From assembly GCF_030316895.1 (NCBI RefSeq), contig NZ_JASZYV010000001.1, positions 1,178,001 to 1,242,000 on the forward strand: a DNA stretch of 64,000 nt, given 5' to 3'. Positions within the stretch are counted from its first letter, which is position 1; each line of letters begins with the position of its first letter. Both the position numbers and the translations under genes were made by a program. Under the pieces are notes generated by a model that saw only the letters and a program-made list of their open reading frames with translations, was not told where the DNA came from and did not search any database. Shown here in pieces: positions 7,477-16,815 of this stretch. This DNA comes from Variovorax dokdonensis. GTDB lineage: Bacteria; Pseudomonadota; Gammaproteobacteria; Burkholderiales; Burkholderiaceae_C.

Positions 7477-7881
7477 ATGATGCATGACGATTCCCCTCGC
7501 CCCGTTGCGGCCACGCTTGTATTCGTCTATGGAACCTTGCGCGCGGGCGGCAGCAACGACATCAGGCGCTACCGCCCGTCTGCACGACTGGTTGGCTCGG
7601 GATGGATTGCCGGCACGCTGTATCACCTGGGCGGCTATCCGGGTGTACTGCTTGGCGGCCCGGGGCGCGTCTATGGCGAAGTCTGGCAGATCGACCAGGA
7701 AGTGGAGGAGCAACTGGACAGACTCGAAGATGTGCGACCGGACGATGACGGCGAATATCGGCGACGGACGGTTTCGGTCGACGTCGGCGGGCAAGAGTTG
7801 CAGTGCACGGTGTACGAAATCCATCCTTCGCGGGCTCAAGGCCGCGCGATCATCGCCTCCGGAGATTGGATGGCAGGTTGA
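7477..7881 (+). CDS. Gamma-glutamylcyclotransferase-like (AIG2/GGCT) protein
   Basis: A 134-residue protein with the GGCT fold signature VFVYGTLRAGGSN near residue 16, GTLYHLGGYPGVLLG, and the expected acidic catalytic region with YGEVWQID followed by LDRLEDV. Members cyclise gamma-glutamyl dipeptides or related amines; many bacterial copies are uncharacterised. Two adjacent ATG codons (7477, 7480) are equivalent; GGCGGAA lies upstream. The gene stands alone between the EamA permease and the aceA control region. Confidence 0.85.
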   Translation: MMHDDSPRPVAATLVFVYGTLRAGGSNDIRRYRPSARLVGSGWIAGTLYHLGGYPGVLLGGPGRVYGEVWQIDQEVEEQLDRLEDVRPDDDGEYRRRTVSVDVGGQELQCTVYEIHPSRAQGRAIIASGDWMAG

Positions 7882-7958
7882 GCCTCGCAAGACCTGTTTT
7901 CATGAAGGCAAAGTGGTTCTCGTATTGCGAAATATCGACGTGCTGCATTGCGTCAAAA

Positions 7959-7995
7959 TTTCTCAATACAAGAAAAGGTATTCCGCATTGAGAAA
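7959..7995. promoter_or_regulatory. Inverted repeat upstream of aceA
   Basis: TTTCTCAAT (7959-7967) and ATTGAGAAA (7987-7995) are perfect 9-bp arms separated by 19 bp. The region from 7882 to 8131 is A/T-rich for this genome and has no other gene. The arms may be two half-sites for a regulator of isocitrate lyase. Confidence 0.45.
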
Positions 7996-8034
7996 AATGC
8001 ACGTAAGTAGTTGATTCATAAAGGCAGAAAAATA

Positions 8035-8048
8035 GTCTTATATAAGAC
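8035..8048. promoter_or_regulatory. 14-bp perfect palindrome upstream of aceA (candidate operator)
   Basis: GTCTTATATAAGAC is perfectly symmetric and lies 84 bp upstream of the aceA ATG. The form resembles GntR-family operators that I associate with TCA-cycle gene control in Betaproteobacteria; that link is from memory and unverified. Its TATA core could also overlap a -10 element. Confidence 0.55.
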
Positions 8049-8131
8049 ATAAGAGTTGAGATGCGCGTTAAAGTTTGGGCATGGCCAAGGCGCCTCAAGA
8101 ACCCGATTCCTTCAACTTCCGGAGTGAAAAC

Positions 8132-9463
8132 ATGCCCCAGACCCTCACCGAACAACTCAGCCGCGAACAGCAGATCGCCGCACTTGAAAAAGATTGGGCG
8201 ACCAACCCGCGCTGGAAGGGCGTCAAGCGCAACTACAGCGCCGCCGACGTGGTTCGTCTTCGCGGTTCGTTCCCCATCGAGAACACGCTGGCCCGCCGCG
8301 GCGCCGAGCGTCTCTGGGACTTGATCAATGGCGGCGCCAAGAAGGGCTACGTCAATTCCTTCGGCGCCATTTCCGGCGGCCAGGCATTGCAACAGGCCAA
8401 GGCCGGCCTGGAGGCTGTCTATCTGTCCGGGTGGCAGGTCGCAGCCGACGGCAACACGTCCGAAACCATGTATCCCGACCAGTCGCTGTACGCCTACGAC
8501 TCGGTGCCGGCCATGGTTCGCCGCATCAACAATACCTTCAAGCGCGCCGACGAGATCCAATGGGGCCGTGGCCTCAACCCCGGCGACAAGGACTACATCG
8601 ACTTCTTCCTGCCGATCGTGGCGGACGCGGAAGCCGGCTTCGGCGGCGTGCTCAATGCCTTCGAACTCATGAAGAACATGATTGCCGCTGGCGCCGCCGG
8701 CGTGCACTTCGAAGACCAACTGGCCGCCGTCAAGAAGTGCGGGCACATGGGTGGCAAGGTGCTCGTGCCGACGCAGGAAGCCGTCGAGAAGCTGCAGGCT
8801 GCGCGCTTCGCTGCCGACGTGATGGGCGTGCCCACCATTGTTCTGGCACGTACCGATGCCGAAGCAGCCAACCTGATCACCTCCGACCACGACGCCAATG
8901 ACAAGCCGTTCCTGACCGGCGAGCGGACGCAAGAGGGCTTCTTCCGCGTCAAGAATGGCCTGGAGCAGGCCATCAGCCGCGGCCTGGCCTACGCCGAGGT
9001 GGCCGATCTGGTCTGGTGCGAGACGGGCACTCCCGACCTGGGCTTTGCACGCGAGTTCGCTCAGGCCATGCATGCCAAGTTCCCCGGCAAGCTGCTCAGC
9101 TACAACTGCTCGCCCTCGTTCAACTGGAAGAAGCACCTCGACGACAAGACCATCGCTTCCTTCCAGGACGAACTGTCGGCCATGGGCTACAAGTACCAGT
9201 TCATCACGCTGGCTGGCATCCACAGCAACTGGTACAACACCTTCAAGTTCTCGCATGCCTATGCACGAGGCGAAGGCATGAAGCACTACGTGGAAATGGT
9301 TCAGGAGCCAGAGTTCGCCGCTCGCGAAATGGGTTACACCTTCGTCTCGCACCAGCAGGAAGTCGGCGCGGGCTACTTCGACGACGTGACCACCGTTGTC
9401 CAGGGCGGCTCCTCGTCGGTGAAGGCGCTGACCGGTTCGACGGAAGAAGAGCAGTTCCACTGA
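8132..9463 (+). CDS. aceA: Isocitrate lyase
   Basis: A 443-residue enzyme that splits isocitrate into glyoxylate and succinate, first step of the glyoxylate shunt. The active-site signature KKCGHMGGK is present near residue 206 with the catalytic cysteine, together with [13 protein letters not shown] and the Mg-binding [10 protein letters not shown] and VHFEDQ. Its length matches the short (about 430 residue) bacterial class. The ATG at 8132 follows CCGGAG; an in-frame ATG at 8075 lacks conservation-like sequence. Growth on acetate or on aromatics that end in acetyl-CoA requires this enzyme, which fits the benzoate locus further along. Malate synthase is not in the window. Confidence 0.97.
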   Translation: MPQTLTEQLSREQQIAALEKDWATNPRWKGVKRNYSAADVVRLRGSFPIENTLARRGAERLWDLINGGAKKGYVNSFGAISGGQALQQAKAGLEAVYLSGWQVAADGNTSETMYPDQSLYAYDSVPAMVRRINNTFKRADEIQWGRGLNPGDKDYIDFFLPIVADAEAGFGGVLNAFELMKNMIAAGAAGVHFEDQLAAVKKCGHMGGKVLVPTQEAVEKLQAARFAADVMGVPTIVLARTDAEAANLITSDHDANDKPFLTGERTQEGFFRVKNGLEQAISRGLAYAEVADLVWCETGTPDLGFAREFAQAMHAKFPGKLLSYNCSPSFNWKKHLDDKTIASFQDELSAMGYKYQFITLAGIHSNWYNTFKFSHAYARGEGMKHYVEMVQEPEFAAREMGYTFVSHQQEVGAGYFDDVTTVVQGGSSSVKALTGSTEEEQFH

Positions 9464-9500
9464 TCGGTCGACGAACCGACAGCTGCTGTCACAAGCTCAC

Positions 9501-9526
9501 AGCCCGGCCTTGCGCCGGGCTTTTTT
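9501..9526 (+). terminator. Rho-independent terminator of aceA
   Basis: AGCCCGGC, loop CTTGC, GCCGGGCT followed by six T residues, 37 bp after the aceA stop codon. Confidence 0.9.
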
Positions 9527-9581
9527 CTTTGCGCGTGTTGGATCGGTTTTGGCGATCTGCCCGAATTTCGGCCCGCTTGGA

Positions 9582-9587
9582 TAGAAT
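9582..9587 (+). promoter_or_regulatory. Possible -10 element of the thrS operon
   Basis: TAGAAT at this position matches 5 of 6 consensus bases and lies downstream of the aceA terminator, so transcription from here would include the leader peptide and attenuator. No convincing -35 is seen at 16-18 bp. Confidence 0.3.
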
Positions 9588-9649
9588 TACGGGCTACCGC
9601 GCACGGCGGGCATCATTCATCTGCAAGAGCGAGAAAGGCAAATCCGGTT

Positions 9650-9712
9650 ATGACACCGCGAACTACCTGGCAAATGTCAGGCCTTCTCCCATCGAAGGGG
9701 GCGGGCCGCTAG
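9650..9712 (+). CDS. Putative threonine leader peptide of thrS
   Basis: A 20-codon reading frame starting MTPRTTW and ending at TAG 9710-9712. Three of its first six codons are threonine (ACA, ACT, ACC). AAAGG lies 11 nt upstream of the ATG. It sits between the aceA terminator and a terminator-like hairpin in front of threonyl-tRNA synthetase, and its stop codon directly abuts a segment that can act as an antiterminator strand. This is the layout of a ribosome-stalling leader; a chance ORF this short cannot be excluded. Confidence 0.5.
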   Translation: MTPRTTWQMSGLLPSKGAGR

Positions 9713-9779
9713 GCCGCGCGGCTGGCGTCTGCCAGCGTCTCATGCACCGAACAAAGCGCGGCATTCACCGCGCTTTTTT
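9713..9779 (+). promoter_or_regulatory. Putative transcription attenuator before thrS
   Basis: Terminator: AAAGCGCGG (9753-9761), loop CATTCA, CCGCGCTTT (9768-9776), with T residues 9774-9779. Competing antiterminator: GCCGCGC (9713-9719), starting right after the leader stop codon, is exactly complementary to GCGCGGC (9756-9762). A small hairpin, GCTGGC-GTCT-GCCAGC (9721-9736), lies between. A ribosome stalled at the Thr codons would leave 9713-9719 free and favour readthrough; one reaching the stop would cover it and favour termination. Confidence 0.55.
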
Positions 9780-9801
9780 GTTTTTCTCGCAAAGGTTTTT
9801 C

Positions 9802-11709
9802 ATGATCCACATCACGCTTCCCGACAACTCGCAGCGCGAGTATCCCGGACCGGTCTCGGTGGCCGATATCGCTCAATCCATCGGCCCTGGCCTGGCAAAG
9901 ATGACGGTGGCCGGCAAAGTCGACGGCAAGCTGGTGGATGCCAGCGATGTCATCGATCACGATGCCCGTGTGCAGATCATCACGCCCAAGGACGACGAGG
10001 GGCTGGAGATCATCCGCCACTCGACGGCGCACTTGGTGGGCCACGCGGTCAAGCAGCTCTATCCCAGCGCGAAGATGGTGATCGGCCCAGTCATCGAAGA
10101 GGGGTTTTATTACGACATCTCCTTCGAGCGGCCCTTCACGCCCGAAGACATGGCCGCCATCGAGGCGCGCATGCGTGAATTGATCGCCCAGGACTACGAC
10201 GTGATCAAGAAGATGACGCCGCGCGCGGAAGTCATCGAAGTGTTCAAGGCCCGCGGCGAAGACTACAAGCTGCGCCTGGTCGAAGACATGCCTGACGAGC
10301 AAGCCATGGGTCTGTACTACCACCAGGAGTACGTCGACATGTGCCGCGGCCCACATGTGCCCAACACGCGCTTCCTCAAGGTCTTCAAGCTGACGAAACT
10401 GGCTGGTGCCTATTGGCGTGGCGACGCCAAGAACGAGCAATTGCAGCGCATCTATGGCACGGCATGGGCCGACAAGAAGCAGCTTGACCAATACATCCAG
10501 CGGATTGAAGAAGCAGAGAAGCGCGACCATCGTCGGCTTGGCAAGGAGCTGGATCTCTTCCACATCGACGAGGTGGCACCGGGCCTGGTCTTCTGGCACC
10601 CGAAGGGTTGGGCGATCTGGCAGGCGGTCGAGCAGTACATGCGAAAGGTTTATCGGGACACGGGCTACCAGGAGGTCAAAGGGCCTCAGATCCTGGACAA
10701 GAGCCTGTGGGAAAAGACGGGCCATTGGCAGAACTACCGCGAGAACATGTTCGTCACGGAGAGCGAGAAGCGCGACTACGCGCTCAAGCCGATGAATTGC
10801 CCCGGCCACGTAACAATCTTCAAGAGTGACTTGCGCAGTTATCGGGACCTGCCGATCCGCTACGGCGAATTCGGACAGTGTCACCGCAATGAGCCTTCGG
10901 GCGGCTTGCACGGCATCATGCGGGTGCGCGGATTCACGCAGGATGACGGGCACATCTTCTGCACTGAAGACCAGATCCTGAATGAATGCGTGGCCTACAC
11001 GGCGCAATTGCTGAAGGTCTACCAGGACTTCGGTTTCACGGACATCCTCTACAAGGTGGCAACTCGGCCGGAGCACCGCATCGGCTCGGACGCCTTGTGG
11101 GACAAGGCAGAAGCAGCGCTGATGGAGGCCCTGCGCCGTTCAGGCGTGGAATTTGTGATTGCCCCGGGCGATGGTGCCTTCTATGGCCCGAAGATCGAAT
11201 ACACGTTGCGCGACGCCATCGGGCGTCAGTGGCAATGCGGGACGATGCAGGTGGATTTCTTCATGGCCGAGCGCCTGGGCGCCGAATACGTCACCGAATC
11301 GAGTGGCCGCGCCCATCCGGTCATGCTTCATCGCGCCATCGTCGGCAGCCTGGAGAGATTCATCGGAATGCTGATCGAACACCACGCCGGCGCATTGCCC
11401 GCATGGCTGGCGCCAGTACAGGTCGCGGTGCTCAACATCACCGACTCCCATGCCGAATACGCAACGCAAGTAACAAAATCGTTGCAGAATCAAGGGCTTA
11501 GAGTTCACCTCGACCTGCACAACGAGAAGATTACGTATAAAATACGCAAGCATTCGTTGCAAAAGCTGCCCTATATCCTTGTCGTGGGTGACAAGGAGCG
11601 GGAAGCCGGCGCCGTCGCAGTGCGCGCCCGGGGCAATATCGACCTCGGTGCAATGTCCCTCGAAGACTTCTGCAAGAAGGTCGAGGAAGACATTCAACAC
11701 AAGCGTTGA
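9802..11709 (+). CDS. thrS: Threonyl-tRNA synthetase
   Basis: A 635-residue class II synthetase charging tRNA-Thr. Domains in order: TGS (about 1-61, [20 protein letters not shown]), editing domain (about 70-225, with [16 protein letters not shown] carrying the HxxxH motif and [10 protein letters not shown]), catalytic core (about 270-520, zinc ligands in [17 protein letters not shown] and [12 protein letters not shown]), anticodon-binding domain (about 535-635). The start at 9802 follows AAAGG; the reading frame is open far upstream but that stretch is non-coding in character. First gene of the translation-factor operon, preceded by the putative leader-peptide attenuator. Confidence 0.98.
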   Translation: MIHITLPDNSQREYPGPVSVADIAQSIGPGLAKMTVAGKVDGKLVDASDVIDHDARVQIITPKDDEGLEIIRHSTAHLVGHAVKQLYPSAKMVIGPVIEEGFYYDISFERPFTPEDMAAIEARMRELIAQDYDVIKKMTPRAEVIEVFKARGEDYKLRLVEDMPDEQAMGLYYHQEYVDMCRGPHVPNTRFLKVFKLTKLAGAYWRGDAKNEQLQRIYGTAWADKKQLDQYIQRIEEAEKRDHRRLGKELDLFHIDEVAPGLVFWHPKGWAIWQAVEQYMRKVYRDTGYQEVKGPQILDKSLWEKTGHWQNYRENMFVTESEKRDYALKPMNCPGHVTIFKSDLRSYRDLPIRYGEFGQCHRNEPSGGLHGIMRVRGFTQDDGHIFCTEDQILNECVAYTAQLLKVYQDFGFTDILYKVATRPEHRIGSDALWDKAEAALMEALRRSGVEFVIAPGDGAFYGPKIEYTLRDAIGRQWQCGTMQVDFFMAERLGAEYVTESSGRAHPVMLHRAIVGSLERFIGMLIEHHAGALPAWLAPVQVAVLNITDSHAEYATQVTKSLQNQGLRVHLDLHNEKITYKIRKHSLQKLPYILVVGDKEREAGAVAVRARGNIDLGAMSLEDFCKKVEEDIQHKR

Positions 11710-11814
11710 TTCCAAGTCGCCTCAAGCGTGGCCCGGAGTCGTGTCTTGGCTGATGCGCGCATTGGGGCGGCTTTTGGCCGTTAGCCGCGGTCGCTTGACT
11801 TGAGGATTCTGACC

Positions 11815-12423
11815 ATCGCTACTGCATTTCGCGACCGCCGCCACCGTGAGGAACGGCAGCACCGCCTGAACCGGGAGATCATGGCCCCGGAAGTTCGCCT
11901 GATCGGACCCGACAATGAGCAGTTGGGCGTCATGCCGCTGGCCGAGGCGCTGCGCCTGGCAGGTGAGCACGACGTGGATCTGGTGGAAGTCGTTGCAGCG
12001 GCCACGCCGCCTGTGTGCCGTCTGATCGAGTACGGGAAGTTCAAGTACCACGAGCAGAAGAAGGCGGCCGAGGCGAAGTCGAAGCAGAAGGTCATCGAGG
12101 TCAAGGAAATCAAATTCCGACCCGGTACCGATGACGGCGACTACAACATCAAGATGCGTAACATCCGACGCTTTCTTGAAGAAGGCGACAAGTGCAAGAT
12201 CACGCTGCGTTTTCGCGGACGCGAGATCACGCACCAGGAGTTGGGATTGGCGCTGTTGCAACGCATCCGCGACGATCTTGGCGACACCATCCTCGTTGAG
12301 CAGTTCCCGAAGCTGGAAGGCCGGCAGATGATCATGATGATCGCGCCGGGGCGCAAGAAGGGCGGTAGTACTGCCAAGCCGGCCGGCGAGACGCCTGCGC
12401 CGACCGCAAGCACGACGGCCTGA
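11815..12423 (+). CDS. infC: Translation initiation factor IF-3, probably with an ATC start codon
   Basis: A 202-residue IF-3: N-terminal domain with [20 protein letters not shown], flexible linker, and C-terminal domain with [17 protein letters not shown] and [16 protein letters not shown], plus a Pro/Ala/Thr tail after GRKKGG. It binds the 30S subunit and discriminates against wrong initiation codons. No ATG or well-placed GTG precedes the conserved [14 protein letters not shown] segment. GAGG at 11802-11805 is spaced 9 nt from ATC 11815-11817. infC of many bacteria uses a rare AUU/AUC/AUA start for autorepression, so I place the start at ATC. A TTG at 11800 would overlap the ribosome site itself. 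Confidence 0.9.
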   Translation: MATAFRDRRHREERQHRLNREIMAPEVRLIGPDNEQLGVMPLAEALRLAGEHDVDLVEVVAAATPPVCRLIEYGKFKYHEQKKAAEAKSKQKVIEVKEIKFRPGTDDGDYNIKMRNIRRFLEEGDKCKITLRFRGREITHQELGLALLQRIRDDLGDTILVEQFPKLEGRQMIMMIAPGRKKGGSTAKPAGETPAPTASTTA

Positions 12424-12438
12424 GGCTGAAAGTGCGGT

Positions 12439-12493
12439 GCCACGCTTCGGGGTGGCGCGAGAGTGAATATGAGAACCAGGGATTTCGCCTGGT
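12439..12493 (+). other. Structured leader between infC and rpmI
   Basis: Two hairpins stand in the 181-bp gap: GCCAC/GTGGC (12439-12456) and ACCAGG/CCTGGT with a 7-nt loop (12475-12493). In enterobacteria L20 represses rpmI-rplT by binding an rRNA-like mRNA structure in this place; whether this leader is such a site is inference. No T-run follows, so it is not a terminator. Confidence 0.35.
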
Positions 12494-12604
12494 CCGACCT
12501 CTTCGGAGAACGGGCCAAGGCGGGATGAAGAAGTGTCTCGGGGCCAGCAAGTCCATGGAAAGCCTCCACGGCGCCTCACGAGCACAAATTAAAGGAGCAT
12601 TCAA

Positions 12605-12808
12605 ATGCCCAAAATGAAGACCAAGAGCAGCGCGAAAAAACGTTTCCGCGTTCGTCCCGGTGGCACCGTCAAGCGCGGTCAAGCCTTCAAGCGTCACATC
12701 CTGACCAAGAAGACCACCAAGAACAAGCGCCACCTGCGCGGCGCAGTGACGGTTCACGAGACCAACATGGTTTCGATGGCCGCCATGCTGCCCGGCATGG
12801 GCATTTAA
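12605..12808 (+). CDS. rpmI: 50S ribosomal protein L35
   Basis: A 67-residue basic protein beginning [17 protein letters not shown], with the [10 protein letters not shown] segment and C-terminus MLPGMGI, full length for bacterial L35. A strong site, AAAGGAG, lies 8 nt before the ATG. It is part of the large ribosomal subunit and is followed after 24 bp by rplT. Confidence 0.98.
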   Translation: MPKMKTKSSAKKRFRVRPGGTVKRGQAFKRHILTKKTTKNKRHLRGAVTVHETNMVSMAAMLPGMGI

Positions 12809-12832
12809 TTCAGACGAACAAGGAGTACTTAA

Positions 12833-13192
12833 ATGCCTCGCGTCAAACGTGGTGTAACGGCTCGCGCCCGCCACAAGAAGGTTCTCGCACTCGCCAAGGG
12901 TTTCCGCGGTCGTCGCGGCAATGTCTTCCGCATCGCCAAGCAGGCGGTGATGAAGGCAGGCCAATACGCCTACCGTGACCGCCGTACCAAGAAGCGTGTG
13001 TTCCGCCAACTTTGGATTGCGCGTATCAACGCCGCTTCGCGTGAACTGGGCCTGACCTACAGCCAGTTCGCCAACGGCATCCGCAAGGCTGGTATCGAGA
13101 TCGACCGCAAGGTCCTGGCCGATATCGCCGTGCACGACAAGGCCGCTTTCGCCGGCATCGTGGAGCAGGTCAAGGCCAAGCTGGCTGCTTGA
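12833..13192 (+). CDS. rplT: 50S ribosomal protein L20
   Basis: A 119-residue protein, normal length, beginning [20 protein letters not shown] and containing [30 protein letters not shown] and [15 protein letters not shown]. It binds 23S rRNA early in 50S assembly and in some bacteria represses its own operon. AAGGAG precedes the ATG. A strong terminator follows before pheS. Confidence 0.98.
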   Translation: MPRVKRGVTARARHKKVLALAKGFRGRRGNVFRIAKQAVMKAGQYAYRDRRTKKRVFRQLWIARINAASRELGLTYSQFANGIRKAGIEIDRKVLADIAVHDKAAFAGIVEQVKAKLAA

Positions 13193-13243
13193 TCCCGCAT
13201 CTGGCGCGCTGTCCCTCCGGGTGGCGCGCCGGGGCCACGGTAC

Positions 13244-13281
13244 AAAGGCTGGCGCTTCGTTTGAAGCACCAGCCTTTTTTT
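13244..13281 (+). terminator. Rho-independent terminator between rplT and pheS
   Basis: AAAGGCTGG and CCAGCCTTT form a 9-bp stem, extended inside by GCTTC/GAAGC with a GTTT loop, and end in seven T residues. It separates the ribosomal genes from pheST, which therefore need readthrough or an own promoter. A second GC-rich hairpin (GGCGCGC/GCGCGCC, 13203-13230) precedes it. No Phe-rich leader peptide was found. Confidence 0.88.
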
Positions 13282-13305
13282 GTTTCTCCCCGCTCTCCAG
13301 AACAC

Positions 13306-14352
13306 ATGAACGAGTTGGACTCCCTGGTCGACAGTGCCCGCGCTGCATTCGCGCAAGCTAGCGCACCGGCCGATCTCGAAAACGCCAAGGCCCAGTTTCT
13401 CGGCAAATCCGGACGCATCACGGAATTGATGAAGGGCATGGCCCAGCTGTCGGTCGACGAGAAGAAGTCGCGCGGCGCAGCCATCAACCAGGCCAAGCAG
13501 GCGATCGAGGCGGCCCTGAACGAGCGGCGCCAGCAATTGGCCGATGCCGAGCTCGACGCGCAACTGCGATCCGAGGCGCTCGACGTCACGCTGCCCGGTC
13601 GGCGCCGCGCTGGGGGAGGCCTGCACCCGGTTGCTCGCGCGCAAGAGCGGATCGAAGCGATCTTCGCGAGCATGGGTTTCGACGTGGCCGACGGTCCGGA
13701 GATCGAGACCGACTGGTTCAGCTTCACCTCGCTCAACAACCCGCCGAATCACCCCGCGCGGTCGATGCAGGACACCTTCTACGTCGACATGAAGGACGAG
13801 GACGGCCAACTGCTCAATCTGCGCCCGCACACCTCGCCGATGCAGGTGCGTTACGCGCAAGCGCATGCGCGCAAATACGCCGGACAGGCGCACATGCCCG
13901 ACATCCGCGTGATCGCTCCCGGTCGCACCTACCGTGTGGACAGCGATGCGACCCATTCGCCGATGTTCCACCAGGTCGAAGGCCTCTGGATCGGCGAGAA
14001 CGTCAGCTTCAAGGATCTGAAGGTGATGTACCTGGACTTCATCCGGGCCTTCTTCGAAACCGATGCGCTCAAGCTGCGGTTTCGGCCGAGCTACTTTCCT
14101 TTCACGGAGCCCAGCGCCGAGATCGACATCATGTTCGAGCAAGGGCCGCTCGCCGGTCGCTGGCTGGAGGTTTCGGGTTCCGGGCAGGTGCATCCGCAGG
14201 TCGTGCGAAACATGGGGCTCGATCCAGAGCGCCACATCGGATTCGCATTCGGTTCGGGCATCGATCGCCTGGCGATGCTGCGTTATGGCGTGAACGATCT
14301 GCGCCTGTTCTTCGAAGGCGATCTGCGCTTCCTGTCGCAGTTCCAGCAGTGA
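13306..14352 (+). CDS. pheS: Phenylalanyl-tRNA synthetase alpha subunit
   Basis: A 348-residue class II synthetase subunit. The N-terminal coiled coil (about 1-95) binds tRNA. The catalytic core includes [44 protein letters not shown] (motif 2), [13 protein letters not shown] and [18 protein letters not shown] (motif 3). It supplies the active site of the alpha2-beta2 enzyme. Start at ATG 13306, directly after the rplT terminator; the frame is open 39 codons further up through the terminator, which is not plausible coding sequence. Confidence 0.98.
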   Translation: MNELDSLVDSARAAFAQASAPADLENAKAQFLGKSGRITELMKGMAQLSVDEKKSRGAAINQAKQAIEAALNERRQQLADAELDAQLRSEALDVTLPGRRRAGGGLHPVARAQERIEAIFASMGFDVADGPEIETDWFSFTSLNNPPNHPARSMQDTFYVDMKDEDGQLLNLRPHTSPMQVRYAQAHARKYAGQAHMPDIRVIAPGRTYRVDSDATHSPMFHQVEGLWIGENVSFKDLKVMYLDFIRAFFETDALKLRFRPSYFPFTEPSAEIDIMFEQGPLAGRWLEVSGSGQVHPQVVRNMGLDPERHIGFAFGSGIDRLAMLRYGVNDLRLFFEGDLRFLSQFQQ

Positions 14353-14397
14353 CGGCCCCCGAGTTCGTTTCGAACGTACTGAATTTCTTCTAAGACG

Positions 14398-16815
14398 ATG
14401 CAATTTCCCGAGTCCTGGCTGCGCGAGTTCTGCAACCCGCCGCTGACAAGCGAACAACTGGCCGAAACCCTCACGATGGGGGGCTTCGAGGTCGAGGAGC
14501 GCCGACCCGCAGCGCCGCCGTTCAACAAGGTGGTGGTGGGCGAAATCAAGGAGGCCGTTCAGCATCCCAACGCCGATCGCCTGCGCGTGTGCCAAGTCGA
14601 CGTGGGGCAGGGCAGCTTGCTCAACATCGTGTGCGGTGCGCCCAACGCACGTGTCGGCATCAAGGTGCCTTGCGCGCTGGTGGGCGCCGAGTTGCCGCCT
14701 GGCGAAGACGGTGCGGCGTTCAAGATCAAGCTGGGCAAGCTGCGCGGCGTCGAAAGCCAGGGCATGCTCTGCTCGGCGCGCGAGCTCAAGCTCAGCGAAG
14801 ATCACGGCGGTCTGCTCGAGCTGGACGCCGATGCGCCCATTGGCGGTGACATTCGCCAGGTGCTGTCGTTAGACGACATGCTCCTCACGCTCAAGCTCAC
14901 GCCCAATCTGGCGCACGGACTGAGCGTGTACGGCATCGCACGCGAGCTTTCCGCGCTGACCGGTGCGCCGCTGAAGACACCCGGCGTGCCGACCGCCGAA
15001 GTGGCGCACGGCGTCGTGCTGCCGGTGAAGGTGGAAGCGCCCGACCTGTGCGGCCGGTTCTCGGGACGCCTGATCCAGGACGTCGACACGCAAGCCAAGA
15101 CGCCTGCATGGATGGTCGATCGTCTGGCGCGCTGTGGCCAGCGCAGCGTCTCTCCGCTGGTGGACATCTCAAACTACGTGATGTTCGAATACGGCCAGCC
15201 GTCGCACATCTTCGATGCCGACAAGATTCACGGCGGCATGACCGTCCGCTGGGGCCGCGAGGGCGAGCAACTCAAGTTGCTCAATGGCAATACCGTCACC
15301 GTGGATGCGAAAGTCGGCGTCATTGCGGACCAGCGGGAGGTCGAATCGCTCGCCGGCATCATGGGTGGCGATGCCACGGCGGTTTCGGACAGCACGCACA
15401 ACATCTATGTCGAAGCTGCGTTCTGGTGGCCTGAAGCCATCCAGGGGCGTTCGCGCCGCTTCAACTTCTCCACCGATGCAGGCCACCGCTTCGAGCGGGG
15501 CGTGGACCCCAGCCGCACCGTAGAGATCATCGAGCGCATTACCGCACTGGTGCAGCAGATCTGTGGTGGCCGTGCCGGCCCGATCGACGACCAGTCGCTC
15601 AAGCTGCCGGAAGCCAAGCCTGTCACCCTGCGTGTAGCGCGTGCCGCGAAGGTGATTGGCATGCCGCTCACGCAGGCGGAATGTTCGGCGGTGATGCGTC
15701 GCCTGGGCTTCTCGATCGCCGAGGGAGACGGCACGCTGACAGTGACGCCCCCGCCGCATCGCTTCGACCTGGCCCTGGAAGAAGACCTGATCGAGGAAGT
15801 GGCTCGCTTGATCGGCTACGACAAGCTGCCTACCAATCCACCGCTCGCGCCCATCACGGCGCGCGTGCTGTCGGAATCCCGTCGCGGGCGCTTTGCCTTG
15901 CGTCATCGCGTGGCTGCGCTGGGCTATCAGGAGACCATCAATTTCAGCTTTGTCGAAGCGGACTGGGAAGGCGACCTCGCCGGCAATGCCGATCCCATTC
16001 GCCTTCTGAACCCGATCGCAAGTCAGATGAGCGTGATGCGCTCGTCGCTGCTGGGTAGCCTCTTGCAGGTGCTCAAGTTCAACATCGACCGCAAGGCTGC
16101 GCGCGTGCGTGTCTTTGAAGCCGGCCGCGTTTTCTTCCGTGATGCCGCAGTTTCCGCCAGCGATACGACCGTGTCCGGCATTCGCCAGCCCATGCGCCTT
16201 TCGGGTCTTGCCTGGGGCGACGCCGAGGATTCGCGCTGGGATGGCAAGCCGCATCGCGCTGACTTTTTCGATGTCAAGGGTGACATCGAAGCCTTGTTGG
16301 CACCACGCGCGGCGCGCTTCGAGCCCGTCGAGCATCCGGCGCTGCATCCCGGGCGCGCGGCGCGAGTACTGGTCGACGGCCAATCCGTCGGCGTCGTGGG
16401 GGAACTGCACCCGCGCTGGCGCCAGCGCTGGGAGCTGCCGTCGGCCCCTGTCTTGTTCGAGCTCGATCTGGATGCATTGCAGCAGCGCGATCTGCCGATC
16501 GCCCAGCCCGTTCCCAAACATCAGGCCGTCGACCGCGACATTGCCGTGGTCGTGAGCGAGTCGGTCACGCATGCTGCCGTGATGGACGCCATCCATGCCG
16601 CACCGACTCAGGGCCTGCTGCAAAATGCCGTGCTCTTCGACATCTATCGCCCCATCGGCGGTGCCGCGGGCACCTCGGTCGCTGCCGGCGAGAAGAGCAT
16701 GGCAGTGCGCTTGTCTTTCAACGCCCAGCATGCGCTGACGGACGAACAGGTAGAGCCCGCCGTGCGTGCGGTCATCGATACGCTGGGTCAGCGCCTCGGT
16801 GCAAGGCTTCGTTGA
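14398..16815 (+). CDS. pheT: Phenylalanyl-tRNA synthetase beta subunit
   Basis: An 805-residue subunit, normal for the long bacterial form. Domains: N-terminal B1/OB-fold tRNA-binding region (about 38-150, VVVGEIKEAVQHPNADRLRV and ESQGMLCSARELKL), B3/B4 editing domain (about 215-395, SPLVDISNYVMFEYGQPSHI, GIMGGDATAVSD), B5 (about 410-480), catalytic-like core (EEDLIEEVARLIGYDKLPT) and the C-terminal ferredoxin-like anticodon domain (about 705-805, QAVDRDIAVVV). Its stop codon overlaps the predicted ihfA ATG by one base. Confidence 0.98.
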   Translation: MQFPESWLREFCNPPLTSEQLAETLTMGGFEVEERRPAAPPFNKVVVGEIKEAVQHPNADRLRVCQVDVGQGSLLNIVCGAPNARVGIKVPCALVGAELPPGEDGAAFKIKLGKLRGVESQGMLCSARELKLSEDHGGLLELDADAPIGGDIRQVLSLDDMLLTLKLTPNLAHGLSVYGIARELSALTGAPLKTPGVPTAEVAHGVVLPVKVEAPDLCGRFSGRLIQDVDTQAKTPAWMVDRLARCGQRSVSPLVDISNYVMFEYGQPSHIFDADKIHGGMTVRWGREGEQLKLLNGNTVTVDAKVGVIADQREVESLAGIMGGDATAVSDSTHNIYVEAAFWWPEAIQGRSRRFNFSTDAGHRFERGVDPSRTVEIIERITALVQQICGGRAGPIDDQSLKLPEAKPVTLRVARAAKVIGMPLTQAECSAVMRRLGFSIAEGDGTLTVTPPPHRFDLALEEDLIEEVARLIGYDKLPTNPPLAPITARVLSESRRGRFALRHRVAALGYQETINFSFVEADWEGDLAGNADPIRLLNPIASQMSVMRSSLLGSLLQVLKFNIDRKAARVRVFEAGRVFFRDAAVSASDTTVSGIRQPMRLSGLAWGDAEDSRWDGKPHRADFFDVKGDIEALLAPRAARFEPVEHPALHPGRAARVLVDGQSVGVVGELHPRWRQRWELPSAPVLFELDLDALQQRDLPIAQPVPKHQAVDRDIAVVVSESVTHAAVMDAIHAAPTQGLLQNAVLFDIYRPIGGAAGTSVAAGEKSMAVRLSFNAQHALTDEQVEPAVRAVIDTLGQRLGARLR

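Noticed and set aside
9590..9660. A tRNA or T-box element upstream of thrS
   Set aside because: No TTCGAATCC-type T arm, cloverleaf or T-box sequence is visible; the leader-peptide model explains the region better.
9709..11076. Long antisense frame over thrS that would also cross the attenuator
   Set aside because: thrS is certain on the other strand and the antisense product has no recognisable motif.
13189..13305. pheM-like Phe leader peptide before pheS
   Set aside because: A terminator is present, but no ATG/GTG-initiated short frame rich in Phe with a stop before it could be found. I treat it as the rplT terminator.
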